Origin: Eubacteriales bacterium
GTDB lineage: Bacteria; Bacillota; Clostridia; Saccharofermentanales; DTU023
Direction: 5' to 3'
Length of the DNA stretch: 64,000 nt
Assembly: GCA_030537525.1 (NCBI GenBank)
Contig: JAUNVU010000003.1
Span: 29,851-93,850 of the forward strand
The notes beneath the pieces were generated by a model. It saw only the letters and a program-made list of their open reading frames with translations, did no database searches and was not told the DNA's origin. This document shows positions 36,776 to 45,265 of this stretch, in pieces; position 1 is the first letter of the stretch; each line of letters opens with the position of its first letter. The position numbers and the translations under genes are program-made.

Positions 36776-37372
36776 TTAAATAATATCCAGCTCGTCCAAG
36801 CAGCGCTTGAGTTTGGCGAGTGGCAAGCCAACTACGGTGTAGTAATCTCCCCTGATACTCTCAATTAAGAAGGCGCCAGCCTCTTGAATACCATAGCCTC
36901 CGGCCTTGTCATATGGGCTGGGGCTATTTACATAGCGCTCAATTTCTGCTGCCATTGCCTCATCCATTTGGAAGAAGCGAACCCAGGTTTGAGAGTCGAC
37001 TAGACTCTCTTCTTCACCCTTGAGTACGACTGCTACTGAGTGAACGAGGTGTTCGCGACCTGCGAGACTTAGTAGGTAATTTCTCGCCTCAGCAAGATTT
37101 CGCGGCTTGCCAAGTATTCTGTCATCTAAGCTTACAGTTGTATCACAAGCAATAATTATGCTGTCGGCGGGGCTGTCTAGTTGATTTTTAGCGGCCTGGG
37201 CTTTGGCCATTGCCAGCTCTCTGGCATAGGCTGTTACAGCTGCGTTTTGGGCTTGCAATTCACGTGTGATTGCAGCTTCATCAACGGCACTTTCGACAAT
37301 CTTAAAATTCTTGAAAATGCGGCTCAGCAGCTCTTTGCGACGGGGTGATTTAGAGGCTAAGATAATTTCCAT
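36776..37372 (-). CDS. maf: Maf-like nucleotide pyrophosphatase
   Basis: House-cleaning nucleoside triphosphate pyrophosphatase (dTTP/UTP or modified nucleotides); historically a septum-formation inhibitor. 198 aa, normal length. Starts with the Maf signature LASKSPRRKELL; IIACDTTVSLDDRILGKPRN contains the catalytic Asp, and YDKAGGYGIQEAG and SIRGDYYTVVGLPL follow. Convergent with pdxK/thiD, 54 bases apart, where no convincing terminator is seen, and divergent from the suf operon with a 166-base intergenic region. Confidence 0.93.
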   Translation of the reverse strand: MEIILASKSPRRKELLSRIFKNFKIVESAVDEAAITRELQAQNAAVTAYARELAMAKAQAAKNQLDSPADSIIIACDTTVSLDDRILGKPRNLAEARNYLLSLAGREHLVHSVAVVLKGEEESLVDSQTWVRFFQMDEAMAAEIERYVNSPSPYDKAGGYGIQEAGAFLIESIRGDYYTVVGLPLAKLKRCLDELDII

Positions 37373-37434
37373 AAACTGTATAATCCTTCAAAACAAAGCA
37401 ATTTTAACAGCGTGGGGAGAGTCGCATATTTCAT

Positions 37435-37448
37435 GTAACTATAGTTAC
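37435..37448. promoter_or_regulatory. Perfect 14-bp palindrome upstream of the suf operon
   Basis: GTAACTATAGTTAC is a perfect palindrome about 90 bases before sufC in the maf-suf intergenic region. It could be an operator for an iron or redox regulator such as the Fur-family protein encoded at the end of this operon. It does not match the dps-npr palindrome closely. Confidence 0.4.
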
Positions 37449-37538
37449 CCTTATACAAGTTAGGGCTGAACAAAATTTAGACAGAATATAAAGTATTAGA
37501 GCAAAATATTGTTTCTGAGCTACAAGGAGGCTTAATCA

Positions 37539-38333
37539 ATGGCTTTTTTCGAAATAAAAAATTTGGCTGTAGAAGTCGAAGACAAGGAAATTTTGAAAGA
37601 CATCAACCTCTCTATAGAGCGCGGTGAGACCCATGTTCTAATGGGACCAAATGGTGCGGGCAAGTCCACACTGCTTCACGCCATTATGGATAATCCAGTC
37701 TATGAAGTAACGGCAGGAGACATCCTGCTAGATGGCGAGTCGCTACTCGACTTGTCAACTGATAAGCGTGCTAAAAAGGGCATATTTATGAGCTTCCAGC
37801 ATCCTGAAGCGGTACCTGGTATCACGGTGGAAAACTTCCTCCGTGCGGCGATTGAAGAATTGAAGGGCGAGAAGCCGTCGCTGCTCGGTTTCCATAAGGA
37901 GCTGGTCGCCAAAATGGCTGAACTAGATATGGATGAGTCCTATGCCAGTCGTTATTTGAATGTTGGCTTCTCAGGTGGTGAGAAGAAGAAGGATGAAATT
38001 CTCCAGTTAAATGTGCTGCAACCTCAGCTGGCCTTGTTAGACGAGACGGATTCTGGTCTCGACGTCGATGCGGTACAAGTCGTCTCCAGAGGAATTAAGA
38101 ATTTCCGTAGCAAGGATAATTCGCTCTTAATCATTACCCATCACAGGGCCATTCTCAACGAAATAGATATAGACCGTGTACACATTCTTCTAGACGGAAG
38201 AATTGCGCTGAGCGGCGGCCGTGAAGTCTTCGAGCGCGTACAAGACGAGGGCTTCGGCTGGATTCGCGAGCAGGCGGATATTGAGCTGAGTGAAGAAGCG
38301 CTGCGTCAGGTCGCAGCGGAGAGTGAGGCCTAG
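37539..38333 (+). CDS. sufC: SufC, Fe-S cluster assembly ATPase
   Basis: ABC-type ATPase of the SufBCD scaffold. 264 aa. Walker A GPNGAGKST (about 35-43), the SufC-specific MSFQHPEAVPGITVENFLR, signature FSGGEKKKDEILQ and Walker B LALLDETDSGLDVDA are all typical. AAGGAGG stands before the ATG. First gene of sufC-B-D-S-U, the main Fe-S assembly system of many Firmicutes. Confidence 0.97.
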   Translation: MAFFEIKNLAVEVEDKEILKDINLSIERGETHVLMGPNGAGKSTLLHAIMDNPVYEVTAGDILLDGESLLDLSTDKRAKKGIFMSFQHPEAVPGITVENFLRAAIEELKGEKPSLLGFHKELVAKMAELDMDESYASRYLNVGFSGGEKKKDEILQLNVLQPQLALLDETDSGLDVDAVQVVSRGIKNFRSKDNSLLIITHHRAILNEIDIDRVHILLDGRIALSGGREVFERVQDEGFGWIREQADIELSEEALRQVAAESEA

Positions 38334-38334
38334 A

Positions 38335-39810
38335 ATGGCACAAGAGATTATTCGCAAGAAAACAGTTGACACGATTAAGAAGCAGCTTGACACCGAGCTT
38401 GTTGAGCGCAAGAAGACTATGGTCGAAGAAGGAGATCGTGGTGTCTACGACATCAAGGACGAGATCCGCTATAGGAAGCAGACGGAGAAGGGCTTGAATG
38501 AGGCCATAGTCCGCGAGATTTCGGCCAATAAGGACGAACCTGAGTGGATGCTAGAAATGCGCTTGAGGGCTCTAGAGCTCTTCAATCGCCTGGAGAATCC
38601 AAGCTGGGGTCCAGACCTCTCCTTGGTAGACATCGATAAGATTACGACCTATATCAGTCCTGACTCCGACCTTGAAGGGGATTGGGCTAAGGTACCTGAA
38701 GATATCAGAAATACCTTCGATCGCCTGGGCATACAGGACGCTGAGCGTGCAGAGTCGCTCTCAGGAGTGGGTGCTCAGTATGACTCGGAAGTCGTCTACC
38801 ACAGCCTCACCAAGATGATGCAAAAGAAGGGTGTAATCTACACTGACTTCGAAACGGCAGTTAGAGAGTATCCTGAAATCGTCAAGAAATACTTCGGCAA
38901 GTGCATAACAGCTGCCGATCACCGCTATGCAGCACTGCACTACGCAGTCTGGAGTGGAGGTTCCTTCGTCTACGTTCCGAAGGGCGTGGAAGTCGACATC
39001 CCTCTACAATCCTACTTCCGGCTAAATGCCCCTGGGGCTGGTCAGTTTGAACACACCTTGATCATTTTGGAAGAAGACTCCTACTGTCACTTCATTGAGG
39101 GCTGTTCGGCTCCGAAATACAATGTCTTAAATATCCACGCTGGCGCCGTCGAACTCTTTGTAGCAGATCGCTCTAGACTACGTTACTCGACTATCGAGAA
39201 CTGGTCGCGCAATATGTATAATCTCAATACTAAGCGAGCCATAGTTGGCGAGGACGGTGCAATTGAGTGGGTCTCTGGCTCATTCGGCTCCAGAGTTTCT
39301 ATGCTCTATCCCATGAGCATTCTAAATGGCGCTCGAGCCAGAGCCGAATTCACGGGAATCACCTTCGCTGGTCAGGATCAGTTCCTCGATACAGGTGTCA
39401 AGGTCATTCACGCTGCTCCCGAAACCTCTTCTAATGTCAATACCAAGTCTATTTCGAAAGGTGGCGGCACGGCGGTTTACCGTAGTGAAATTCGCGTCTT
39501 ACCAGGTGCGAAGGGCTCGAAGTCCACGGCGATTTGCGAGTCGCTGATGTTAGATGATGAGTCGCGCTCCGATACTTTGCCAATCATCGATTTGCAATGT
39601 GATGATGTCGACTTCGGCCATGAGGCGAAAATTGGCAGAATTTCTGACGAAGTCGTCTTCTACCTGATGAGTCGTGGCATACCCGAGGCCGAGGCCAGAG
39701 CCATGGTTGTACGCGGTTTCGCTGAGCCAATTGCGAAGGAATTGCCACTCGAATATGCAGTCGAGATGAATGCCCTAATCGGTCTCGAGTTAGAGGGCAC
39801 CATAGGGTAA
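38335..39810 (+). CDS. sufB: SufB, Fe-S cluster scaffold protein
   Basis: Scaffold subunit of SufBCD on which the cluster is built. 491 aa. Contains YVPKGVEVDIPLQSYFRLN, HFIEGCSAPKY, the ASP-like SKSISKGGGTAVYRS and, near the C-terminus, SDTLPIIDLQCDDVDFGHEAKIG with the conserved Cys and His thought to bind the nascent cluster, then YLMSRGIPEAEARAMVVRGF. The ATG at 38335 begins one base after the sufC stop; an in-frame start within sufC is less likely. Confidence 0.97.
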   Translation: MAQEIIRKKTVDTIKKQLDTELVERKKTMVEEGDRGVYDIKDEIRYRKQTEKGLNEAIVREISANKDEPEWMLEMRLRALELFNRLENPSWGPDLSLVDIDKITTYISPDSDLEGDWAKVPEDIRNTFDRLGIQDAERAESLSGVGAQYDSEVVYHSLTKMMQKKGVIYTDFETAVREYPEIVKKYFGKCITAADHRYAALHYAVWSGGSFVYVPKGVEVDIPLQSYFRLNAPGAGQFEHTLIILEEDSYCHFIEGCSAPKYNVLNIHAGAVELFVADRSRLRYSTIENWSRNMYNLNTKRAIVGEDGAIEWVSGSFGSRVSMLYPMSILNGARARAEFTGITFAGQDQFLDTGVKVIHAAPETSSNVNTKSISKGGGTAVYRSEIRVLPGAKGSKSTAICESLMLDDESRSDTLPIIDLQCDDVDFGHEAKIGRISDEVVFYLMSRGIPEAEARAMVVRGFAEPIAKELPLEYAVEMNALIGLELEGTIG

Positions 39811-39829
39811 TTGGAGGATATTGACTAAG

Positions 39830-40870
39830 ATGCCACGAGATATGACAGAACAATTAAAAAAAGAGGTCGAAGCCATTCGCAGATTACGCGAAATGGACGG
39901 CCAGGAGTTTACAGGTACGCTAGAATATACAACCCCTGAAGCAGACGATATTATTCCCGTCTCAACTTTTCGTCATGGCGGTGTCAACAAATGCCTGGTA
40001 CCAGAGCTCAGTTTTGCAGAAGAAGCAGAGCTCCACAGACTGGTCTTGAAGGCTGGTGATCGCCTACTTGACAATCGCGATTACCAGCTCGATGCCGAGC
40101 ACAGGGAATTGAATGAGCGACTGGAGATTCGCGCTGAAACTGGCAGTGATTCGGAACTCATCTTCGCCTACAGAGATAGTGGGGAAGTGACTGTCAAGCG
40201 CCAGACTGACTTGCATATTGAAGTCGCGCCAGGAGCGAAGTTGATGATCTTCCTCTTGCAGCAGATGAGCCCACTGGCGGCCAGTAGAATGAAGATTCAC
40301 TGTCTATTAGAGCCAGAATCAGAGTTGCGCCTAGTTATCGCTGACAGTGGCGCAGGTAGCCATGCCCTCGATTTGAAGACAGAGCTCGATACACGCTCTC
40401 TATTCGACTGCCAGAGCATCTACTTCGGGCGTGGTCAGGAAAAATATGATTACAATTATCACCTGATTCACCACGGCCAGCTGGCTCAGAGCAAGTTGCA
40501 GGTCAATGGTGCATTGATGGATCATGCGGAGAAGGTCTTTCGAGGAACTATCGACTTTCGCCGTGGTTCATCTGGTTCAGTCGGCGATGAGAGTGAGTAT
40601 GTAACACTACTCGATGACACAGTCAGAAGTCGGGCCATCCCTCTGCTGCTCAGTGGGGAAGATAATGTTGAAGGCAATCATGCGGCCTCAGCAGGTAGGC
40701 TGGATCCCGCCATGGTCTTCTATGTCCAGAGTCGAGGCTTCAACCGCCGTGAAGCGGAGAAGATGATTATTGCCTCACGCTTCTCCAACGTCCTAGATAT
40801 TCTGCCCAATTCAGAATTAAAGGACTCAGTATTAAAGGATATACTTGAGAAGCTTGACAGCGCCAAGTAA
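39830..40870 (+). CDS. sufD: SufD, Fe-S cluster assembly protein
   Basis: Paralogue of SufB in the SufBC2D complex. 346 aa. The C-terminal half carries DESEYVTLLDDTVRSRAIPLLLSGEDNVEGNHAAS and MVFYVQSRGFNRREAEKMIIASRF, the usual SufD end. The N-terminal half is poorly conserved, as normal. The start is uncertain: TTG at 39821 is three bases from GGAGG, ATG at 39830 twelve bases; the ATG was chosen. Confidence 0.92.
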   Translation: MPRDMTEQLKKEVEAIRRLREMDGQEFTGTLEYTTPEADDIIPVSTFRHGGVNKCLVPELSFAEEAELHRLVLKAGDRLLDNRDYQLDAEHRELNERLEIRAETGSDSELIFAYRDSGEVTVKRQTDLHIEVAPGAKLMIFLLQQMSPLAASRMKIHCLLEPESELRLVIADSGAGSHALDLKTELDTRSLFDCQSIYFGRGQEKYDYNYHLIHHGQLAQSKLQVNGALMDHAEKVFRGTIDFRRGSSGSVGDESEYVTLLDDTVRSRAIPLLLSGEDNVEGNHAASAGRLDPAMVFYVQSRGFNRREAEKMIIASRFSNVLDILPNSELKDSVLKDILEKLDSAK

Positions 40871-40922
40871 TGGCCATGTGATAAGCGATAAGCTAAAAGC
40901 GTAAAAATTTGGGAGATAAGTG

Positions 40923-42167
40923 ATGCTCAGTCAAGCAGAAGTCAGAGAAATTAGAAAAGAATTCCCGATCCTGACGACCAAGGTGGGTGATAAGCCCTTG
41001 GTCTACCTTGATAATGCAGCAACGACGCAGAAGCCAAGACAGGTCATTGAGGCAGAGGCCAATTATTACCTGACGGCCAATGCCAATCCGCATCGGGGAG
41101 CTCATAAACTTGCCAATATGGCGACGGAGCTCTATGAGAATTGTCGCCGCCAGGTGGCGAAATTTCTCCATGCCTATAGAGTTAATGAAATAGTGTTCAC
41201 AAAAGGGGCGACGGAAAGTTTAAACCTCCTTGCCTATACTCTGGCACCGCGTCTGGAGCCAGGTGATGAAATTCTGATCTCCATACTGGAGCACCACGCC
41301 AATCTGATTCCCTGGCAGTATATTGCGCGGGAACGTGGCGCCAAGCTCAGATACCTCTATCTGGACGAAAAACTAGAGCTCGACTGGTCAGACTATCTTG
41401 CAAAACTCAATGAGCAAACGAAGATAGTTTCACTTACAGCCTGCTCGAATGTCACGGGCACGCGGCCAGACTTGTCTAAATACTTTGCCAAAGCCAAGGA
41501 ATTTGGCGCCGTCTGTATCACTGACAGCACGCAGCTCATTCCCCACGCTCCTTTTGATGTCAGAGAGCTTGGTGCCGATTTCGCTGTCTGTTCCTCGCAT
41601 AAGATTTATGGCCCTATGGGAACGGGTGTGCTCTGGGGTCGCTATGAGCTTCTCGAGTCCATGCCGCCCTACCACTATGGTGGTGACATGATAGAGTCAG
41701 TAGATGAGCAGTCCGCCTGCTTTGCCAGGCCAGCCTCGCGCTTTGAAGCAGGTACAGTCAATGTTGGCGGGGTCGTCGGTTTAGGTGCGGCGCTGGATTT
41801 CGTCTCGGAAATTGGCCTTGAAAATATTGATGAATATGAGCGTCACTTGACTGAGCTGGCCCTAGAGGCGGTGGCCCAGATCAAGGGATGTCAGCTCTTT
41901 TCCGTTGCTGGTACTAGTCCAGCTTACTTACGTGGAGCTGTCGTACCCTTTAGCTACGAAGGCATCCACCCCCACGATGTCGCCACTGTCTTAAACGAGC
42001 AGGGAGTTGCCGTTCGTGCAGGCCACCACTGTGCCGAACCGCTACACCGCCACCTCGGTGTCAATTCAACTTGCCGGGCGAGCTTCAGCTTCTACAATAC
42101 GGAAGAAGAAGTGGAGCGCTTCATCGAGGCGTTAACAGCAGTACCCAAATTGATGGGTCTGCGCTAA
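40923..42167 (+). CDS. sufS: SufS, cysteine desulfurase
   Basis: PLP enzyme that takes sulfur from cysteine and gives it to SufU. 414 aa. YLDNAATTQKP near the N-terminus, HRGAHKLA, the PLP Lys in SSHKIYGPMGTG and the active-site Cys in STCRASFSFYNTEEEV, preceded by VRAGHHCAEPLHRH, mark a group II enzyme. ATG 40923 has GGGAG upstream. Some group II desulfurases also act as selenocysteine lyase, which matters here because the window encodes likely selenoproteins; this cannot be judged from the sequence. Confidence 0.96.
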   Translation: MLSQAEVREIRKEFPILTTKVGDKPLVYLDNAATTQKPRQVIEAEANYYLTANANPHRGAHKLANMATELYENCRRQVAKFLHAYRVNEIVFTKGATESLNLLAYTLAPRLEPGDEILISILEHHANLIPWQYIARERGAKLRYLYLDEKLELDWSDYLAKLNEQTKIVSLTACSNVTGTRPDLSKYFAKAKEFGAVCITDSTQLIPHAPFDVRELGADFAVCSSHKIYGPMGTGVLWGRYELLESMPPYHYGGDMIESVDEQSACFARPASRFEAGTVNVGGVVGLGAALDFVSEIGLENIDEYERHLTELALEAVAQIKGCQLFSVAGTSPAYLRGAVVPFSYEGIHPHDVATVLNEQGVAVRAGHHCAEPLHRHLGVNSTCRASFSFYNTEEEVERFIEALTAVPKLMGLR

Positions 42168-42181
42168 GGAGAAGAGCACAG

Positions 42182-42652
42182 ATGGATTTAAGAGACCTAT
42201 ACAAGCAATTGATCATAGAAGAGAGTCAGAACCCTGCCCAGCGACGAGAAGTCGAAGATGCGACTCACTCAGGCCAGGGAAAGAACCCATCCTGCGGTGA
42301 CGAGCTGAGTCTTGAGCTCAGACTCAATCCTACTGACGAGAGGATTGAGGACTGTGCCTTCCAGGGTGTAGGCTGCGCTATCTCGACTGCTTCGGCGTCG
42401 ATCATGTCGAAGCTCTTAAAGGGCAAGACGGCAGCTGAAGCTAAGCAGCTACTACGAGAATTTTTGAAGCTAATTCGCGAAGGTGAGGTCTCGGCTGACG
42501 AAGAAGAACACTTGGGTGAGGCCATGGCTTTTGCCGATATTTCTAGGATGCCAGCCCGCGTTAAATGTGCTGTACTAGCCTGGCACACGGCTCTAAACCT
42601 GCTTGGTGAAGAGGCGGATCGCGAGCTCGATCCAGATGAGTTCTTAGATTAG
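42182..42652 (+). CDS. sufU: SufU, zinc-dependent sulfurtransferase
   Basis: Accepts the persulfide sulfur of SufS and passes it to SufB. 156 aa. Three conserved cysteines are in NPSCGDE, GVGCAIS and VKCAVLAW, with the Asp between as a zinc ligand. It has the insertion between the second and third Cys that separates SufU from IscU. The ATG at 42182 follows AAGGAG; earlier in-frame starts overlap sufS. Last suf gene, 23 bases from the Fur-family gene. Confidence 0.95.
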   Translation: MDLRDLYKQLIIEESQNPAQRREVEDATHSGQGKNPSCGDELSLELRLNPTDERIEDCAFQGVGCAISTASASIMSKLLKGKTAAEAKQLLREFLKLIREGEVSADEEEHLGEAMAFADISRMPARVKCAVLAWHTALNLLGEEADRELDPDEFLD

Positions 42653-42675
42653 CGTGGTAAGAAAGGAGGGTGAGT

Positions 42676-43152
42676 ATGAGTAGAACAGATAAGCTTCCAA
42701 ATAGAGAAGAATTAATTGAAATTCTCAGAAAACACGGACTCAGTGTGTCCAAGCAGCGCCTGGCTATCTTGGATTACCTGTATAAGAACAAGATTCACCC
42801 TTCAGCTGAAATGATCTATATGGCACTTCGTGAAGGGGCCAAGAAGACGACGCTATCCCGGGCTACGGTCTACAATAATGTCAGGGCCTTCGTCGATGTT
42901 GGCATATTGCGTGAAATTCGCATGGGTGATGAGGAAGAGCGGCGCTATGATATAGATGATGAAGAACACTGTCATCTATACTGCCGTGCTTGTCGAAAAA
43001 TTATCAATCTCTACGTCCCAGCAGAAGAGCTTAATAAGGTCAGTGAAGTGTTGAAAAATCATGCTAAGGATCTTGAAGTAGAAAATGTCGAATTGACGAT
43101 TTCGGGTCTCTGTAAGAAATGCCAGGAAGAATATAAGTCTAAGGCAATTTAA
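42676..43152 (+). CDS. Fur-family regulator (Fur/PerR type)
   Basis: Metal- or peroxide-sensing repressor. 158 aa with an N-terminal winged helix (SKQRLAILDYLY, then TTLSRATVYNNVRAFVDVGILREI) and a C-terminal dimer domain. The metal region reads HCHLYCRACRKI and the C-terminus has CKKC, so both CxxC pairs of a structural zinc site are present. The sensing residues cannot be assigned by eye, so PerR versus Fur versus Zur stays open. ATG 42676 follows AAAGGAGGG. Its place at the end of the suf operon suggests it may control suf and the dps-npr pair (inference). Confidence 0.88.
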   Translation: MSRTDKLPNREELIEILRKHGLSVSKQRLAILDYLYKNKIHPSAEMIYMALREGAKKTTLSRATVYNNVRAFVDVGILREIRMGDEEERRYDIDDEEHCHLYCRACRKIINLYVPAEELNKVSEVLKNHAKDLEVENVELTISGLCKKCQEEYKSKAI

Positions 43153-43157
43153 TAAAG

Positions 43158-43184
43158 AAGGCAGGCCTAGAGCCTGCCTTTTAA
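43158..43184. terminator. Terminator after suf-fur, bidirectional
   Basis: A 9-bp perfect stem (43158-43166 with 43172-43180), loop CTAGA, followed by TT and preceded on the minus strand by CTTTATTAA. It lies between the convergent Fur-family and Na/Pi genes. Confidence 0.9.
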
Positions 43185-43205
43185 AATTAGAGAATAAATA
43201 AGCGA

Positions 43206-45068
43206 CTAGTCATCCTGCTCAGGATTGGCAGCTGGGCCCTCGAAGGCCAGAGCCTTCAACTCTGAGAGCTGCTCCATGCTGGTTTGCTGCTTCAAGGCGT
43301 TATCTGAGGCAGTTGGCGGTAGCCTGTAAATCTCCTTGTATTTCTTGTATTTATCATAGAAATTGTAGGCGCCAGACTTGACTTCGCGGAGGTATTGGTG
43401 GGTATCTAGTCCGTGGTGCGAAATTTCTACAATTCCTGCGGCGACATTCGAACAGTGGTCGGCGACACGCTCTAGACCAGTGAGGATGTCGGAGAAGATG
43501 AAGCCCATTTCAATAGTGCACTGACCGAGGCGCAGGCGATCTATGTGGCGAACCTTGAGCTCATCGCTCATGCCGTCGATGCGTTCTTCAAGCGGCTCGA
43601 TCTCGGCTGCGAGATCCACATCTTCGGCGGCAAAAACCGCATAGGTCAGGCGGCAGATCTCCTTGACTGCCGACAGATAAACTTCGAGTTCAGCTGTAGC
43701 CTGGGGTGAGAAGCAGATGCCCTTCTCAGCCATTTCTTGAGCCGAATATACAATGGATACGGCATGGTCGGAAATTCGCTCGAAGTCAGAGATGGAATAG
43801 AGGATATTGGATGCTGTATTCGAGTCCAATTGATTGAGTTCGCGCTCGGTCAGCTGGACAAGGTAAGTACCGAGCTTGTCCTCATAGAGGTCAGCCTTCT
43901 GCTCTAGCTTGATAATGCGTTGAGCACGCTCAGGCTTATAGTCTAGGATCAGCTCACTAGCAGCAGTCAGAGCCTCAACACAGAAGGCGGCCATTTGATT
44001 CGCGACAATTTTTGCCTGGCGGATGGCGAAGCCTGGACGGTTGAGGAAGAGGGGGTCAAGAGACTTCAAGATCTCGTCCTCAGCAGGTTCAGTCTCTTCT
44101 CCACGGACGGTCAGAGTTGCCAGCTTGACCAGTGGGGGAATGAAGTTGACGAGGATCAGAGTTGCCAGAATATTGACTAGGGTGTGAATCAGGGCGATAC
44201 CGACCAGAGTCGCTGGTTTCTCGAGGGGAATGTCAATGAAAATATTCCCCAAGGTGAAGACAGAAGTGAAGATCAAGGCGGTGAAGATCTTGATGTAGAG
44301 GTGGGCAATTGCCGTCCGCTTGGCGTTGATACTCGTGCCAATAGAGGATAGGAGGGCGGTGACTGTGGTTCCGATATTCAAGCCCAGAATGATGGGAATG
44401 GCGATCTGATAGGAGACCTGTCCCGTCACTGAGAGGGCTTGCAAGATACCGATTGATGCAGAAGAAGATTGGATGATGACAGTCAAGACTATGCCTGCGA
44501 GGAAGCCCAGTAGCGGATTTTCAAAATTAGTGAAAAATTGAGTGAAACCAGCAACCTTCGTCAGGGGTTTCATCGTCGCCGACATCATATCCATGCCGAG
44601 CATCAAGATGGCGAAGCCGAAGATAGTTGAGCCGATATCCTTGCTGCGCTGGCGCTTGCCACTCATCATCATGAAGATGCCAGTAATGGCTAAGATGGGG
44701 GCAAAAGATGAGGGCTTCAATAGCTGAATGAAGACGTTCTTACTACTGAGCCCTGTCAAAGAGAGTATCCAGGCGGTTACCGTGGTTCCGATATTGGCGC
44801 CCATGATGACGCCGAGTGCTTCGGTGAGCTTCATCAAACCTGAGTTGACGAGGCCGACAACCATGACTGAGGTACCTGAAGAGGACTGAATAATCGCCGT
44901 GATACCTGCACCAAGGAGGACGGCTAGCCACTTATTTCTAGTGAGATTCGCAAGAGTCTGTTCGAGACGGCCACCGGCCATCTTATTCAGACCGTCGCCC
45001 ATCAAGCTCATGCCGTAGATGAAGATGGCGAGCCCTCCAAAAAGTGGTAAAAATTCTAAGAAATCCAT
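43206..45068 (-). CDS. Na+/phosphate cotransporter, NptA/PNaS family with PhoU-like tail
   Basis: Sodium-coupled phosphate transporter. 620 aa. Two inverted Na/Pi repeats each hold the QSSS motif (ITAIIQSSSGTSVMVVG at about 58-75 and LTVIIQSSSASIGIL at about 195-210). About ten membrane segments are followed by a cytoplasmic PhoU-like helical domain (about 345-570) with SISDFERISDHAVSI and LERVADHCSNVAAGI, a typical repeated motif of PhoU. Start ATG follows GAGGAG on the minus strand. Divergent from the Xaa-Pro peptidase gene. Confidence 0.93.
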   Translation of the reverse strand: MDFLEFLPLFGGLAIFIYGMSLMGDGLNKMAGGRLEQTLANLTRNKWLAVLLGAGITAIIQSSSGTSVMVVGLVNSGLMKLTEALGVIMGANIGTTVTAWILSLTGLSSKNVFIQLLKPSSFAPILAITGIFMMMSGKRQRSKDIGSTIFGFAILMLGMDMMSATMKPLTKVAGFTQFFTNFENPLLGFLAGIVLTVIIQSSSASIGILQALSVTGQVSYQIAIPIILGLNIGTTVTALLSSIGTSINAKRTAIAHLYIKIFTALIFTSVFTLGNIFIDIPLEKPATLVGIALIHTLVNILATLILVNFIPPLVKLATLTVRGEETEPAEDEILKSLDPLFLNRPGFAIRQAKIVANQMAAFCVEALTAASELILDYKPERAQRIIKLEQKADLYEDKLGTYLVQLTERELNQLDSNTASNILYSISDFERISDHAVSIVYSAQEMAEKGICFSPQATAELEVYLSAVKEICRLTYAVFAAEDVDLAAEIEPLEERIDGMSDELKVRHIDRLRLGQCTIEMGFIFSDILTGLERVADHCSNVAAGIVEISHHGLDTHQYLREVKSGAYNFYDKYKKYKEIYRLPPTASDNALKQQTSMEQLSELKALAFEGPAANPEQDD

Positions 45069-45265
45069 GAATTAAATTACTCCTCTTAGCCTGCTACAAT
45101 ATAGGCCATCTCTTGTAGTATATAAAGGCTGGCCACAATAAAAAAGGCTAAAAGCAGGTTTAGGAGATGTTTTTGCACGCATTAGACATTAGGATTAAGA
45201 TATTAGGAGCTGAGATTATAAAATTTGGCCATTATGCCAATAAGAAGCTATGAAAGGGAATAGTT

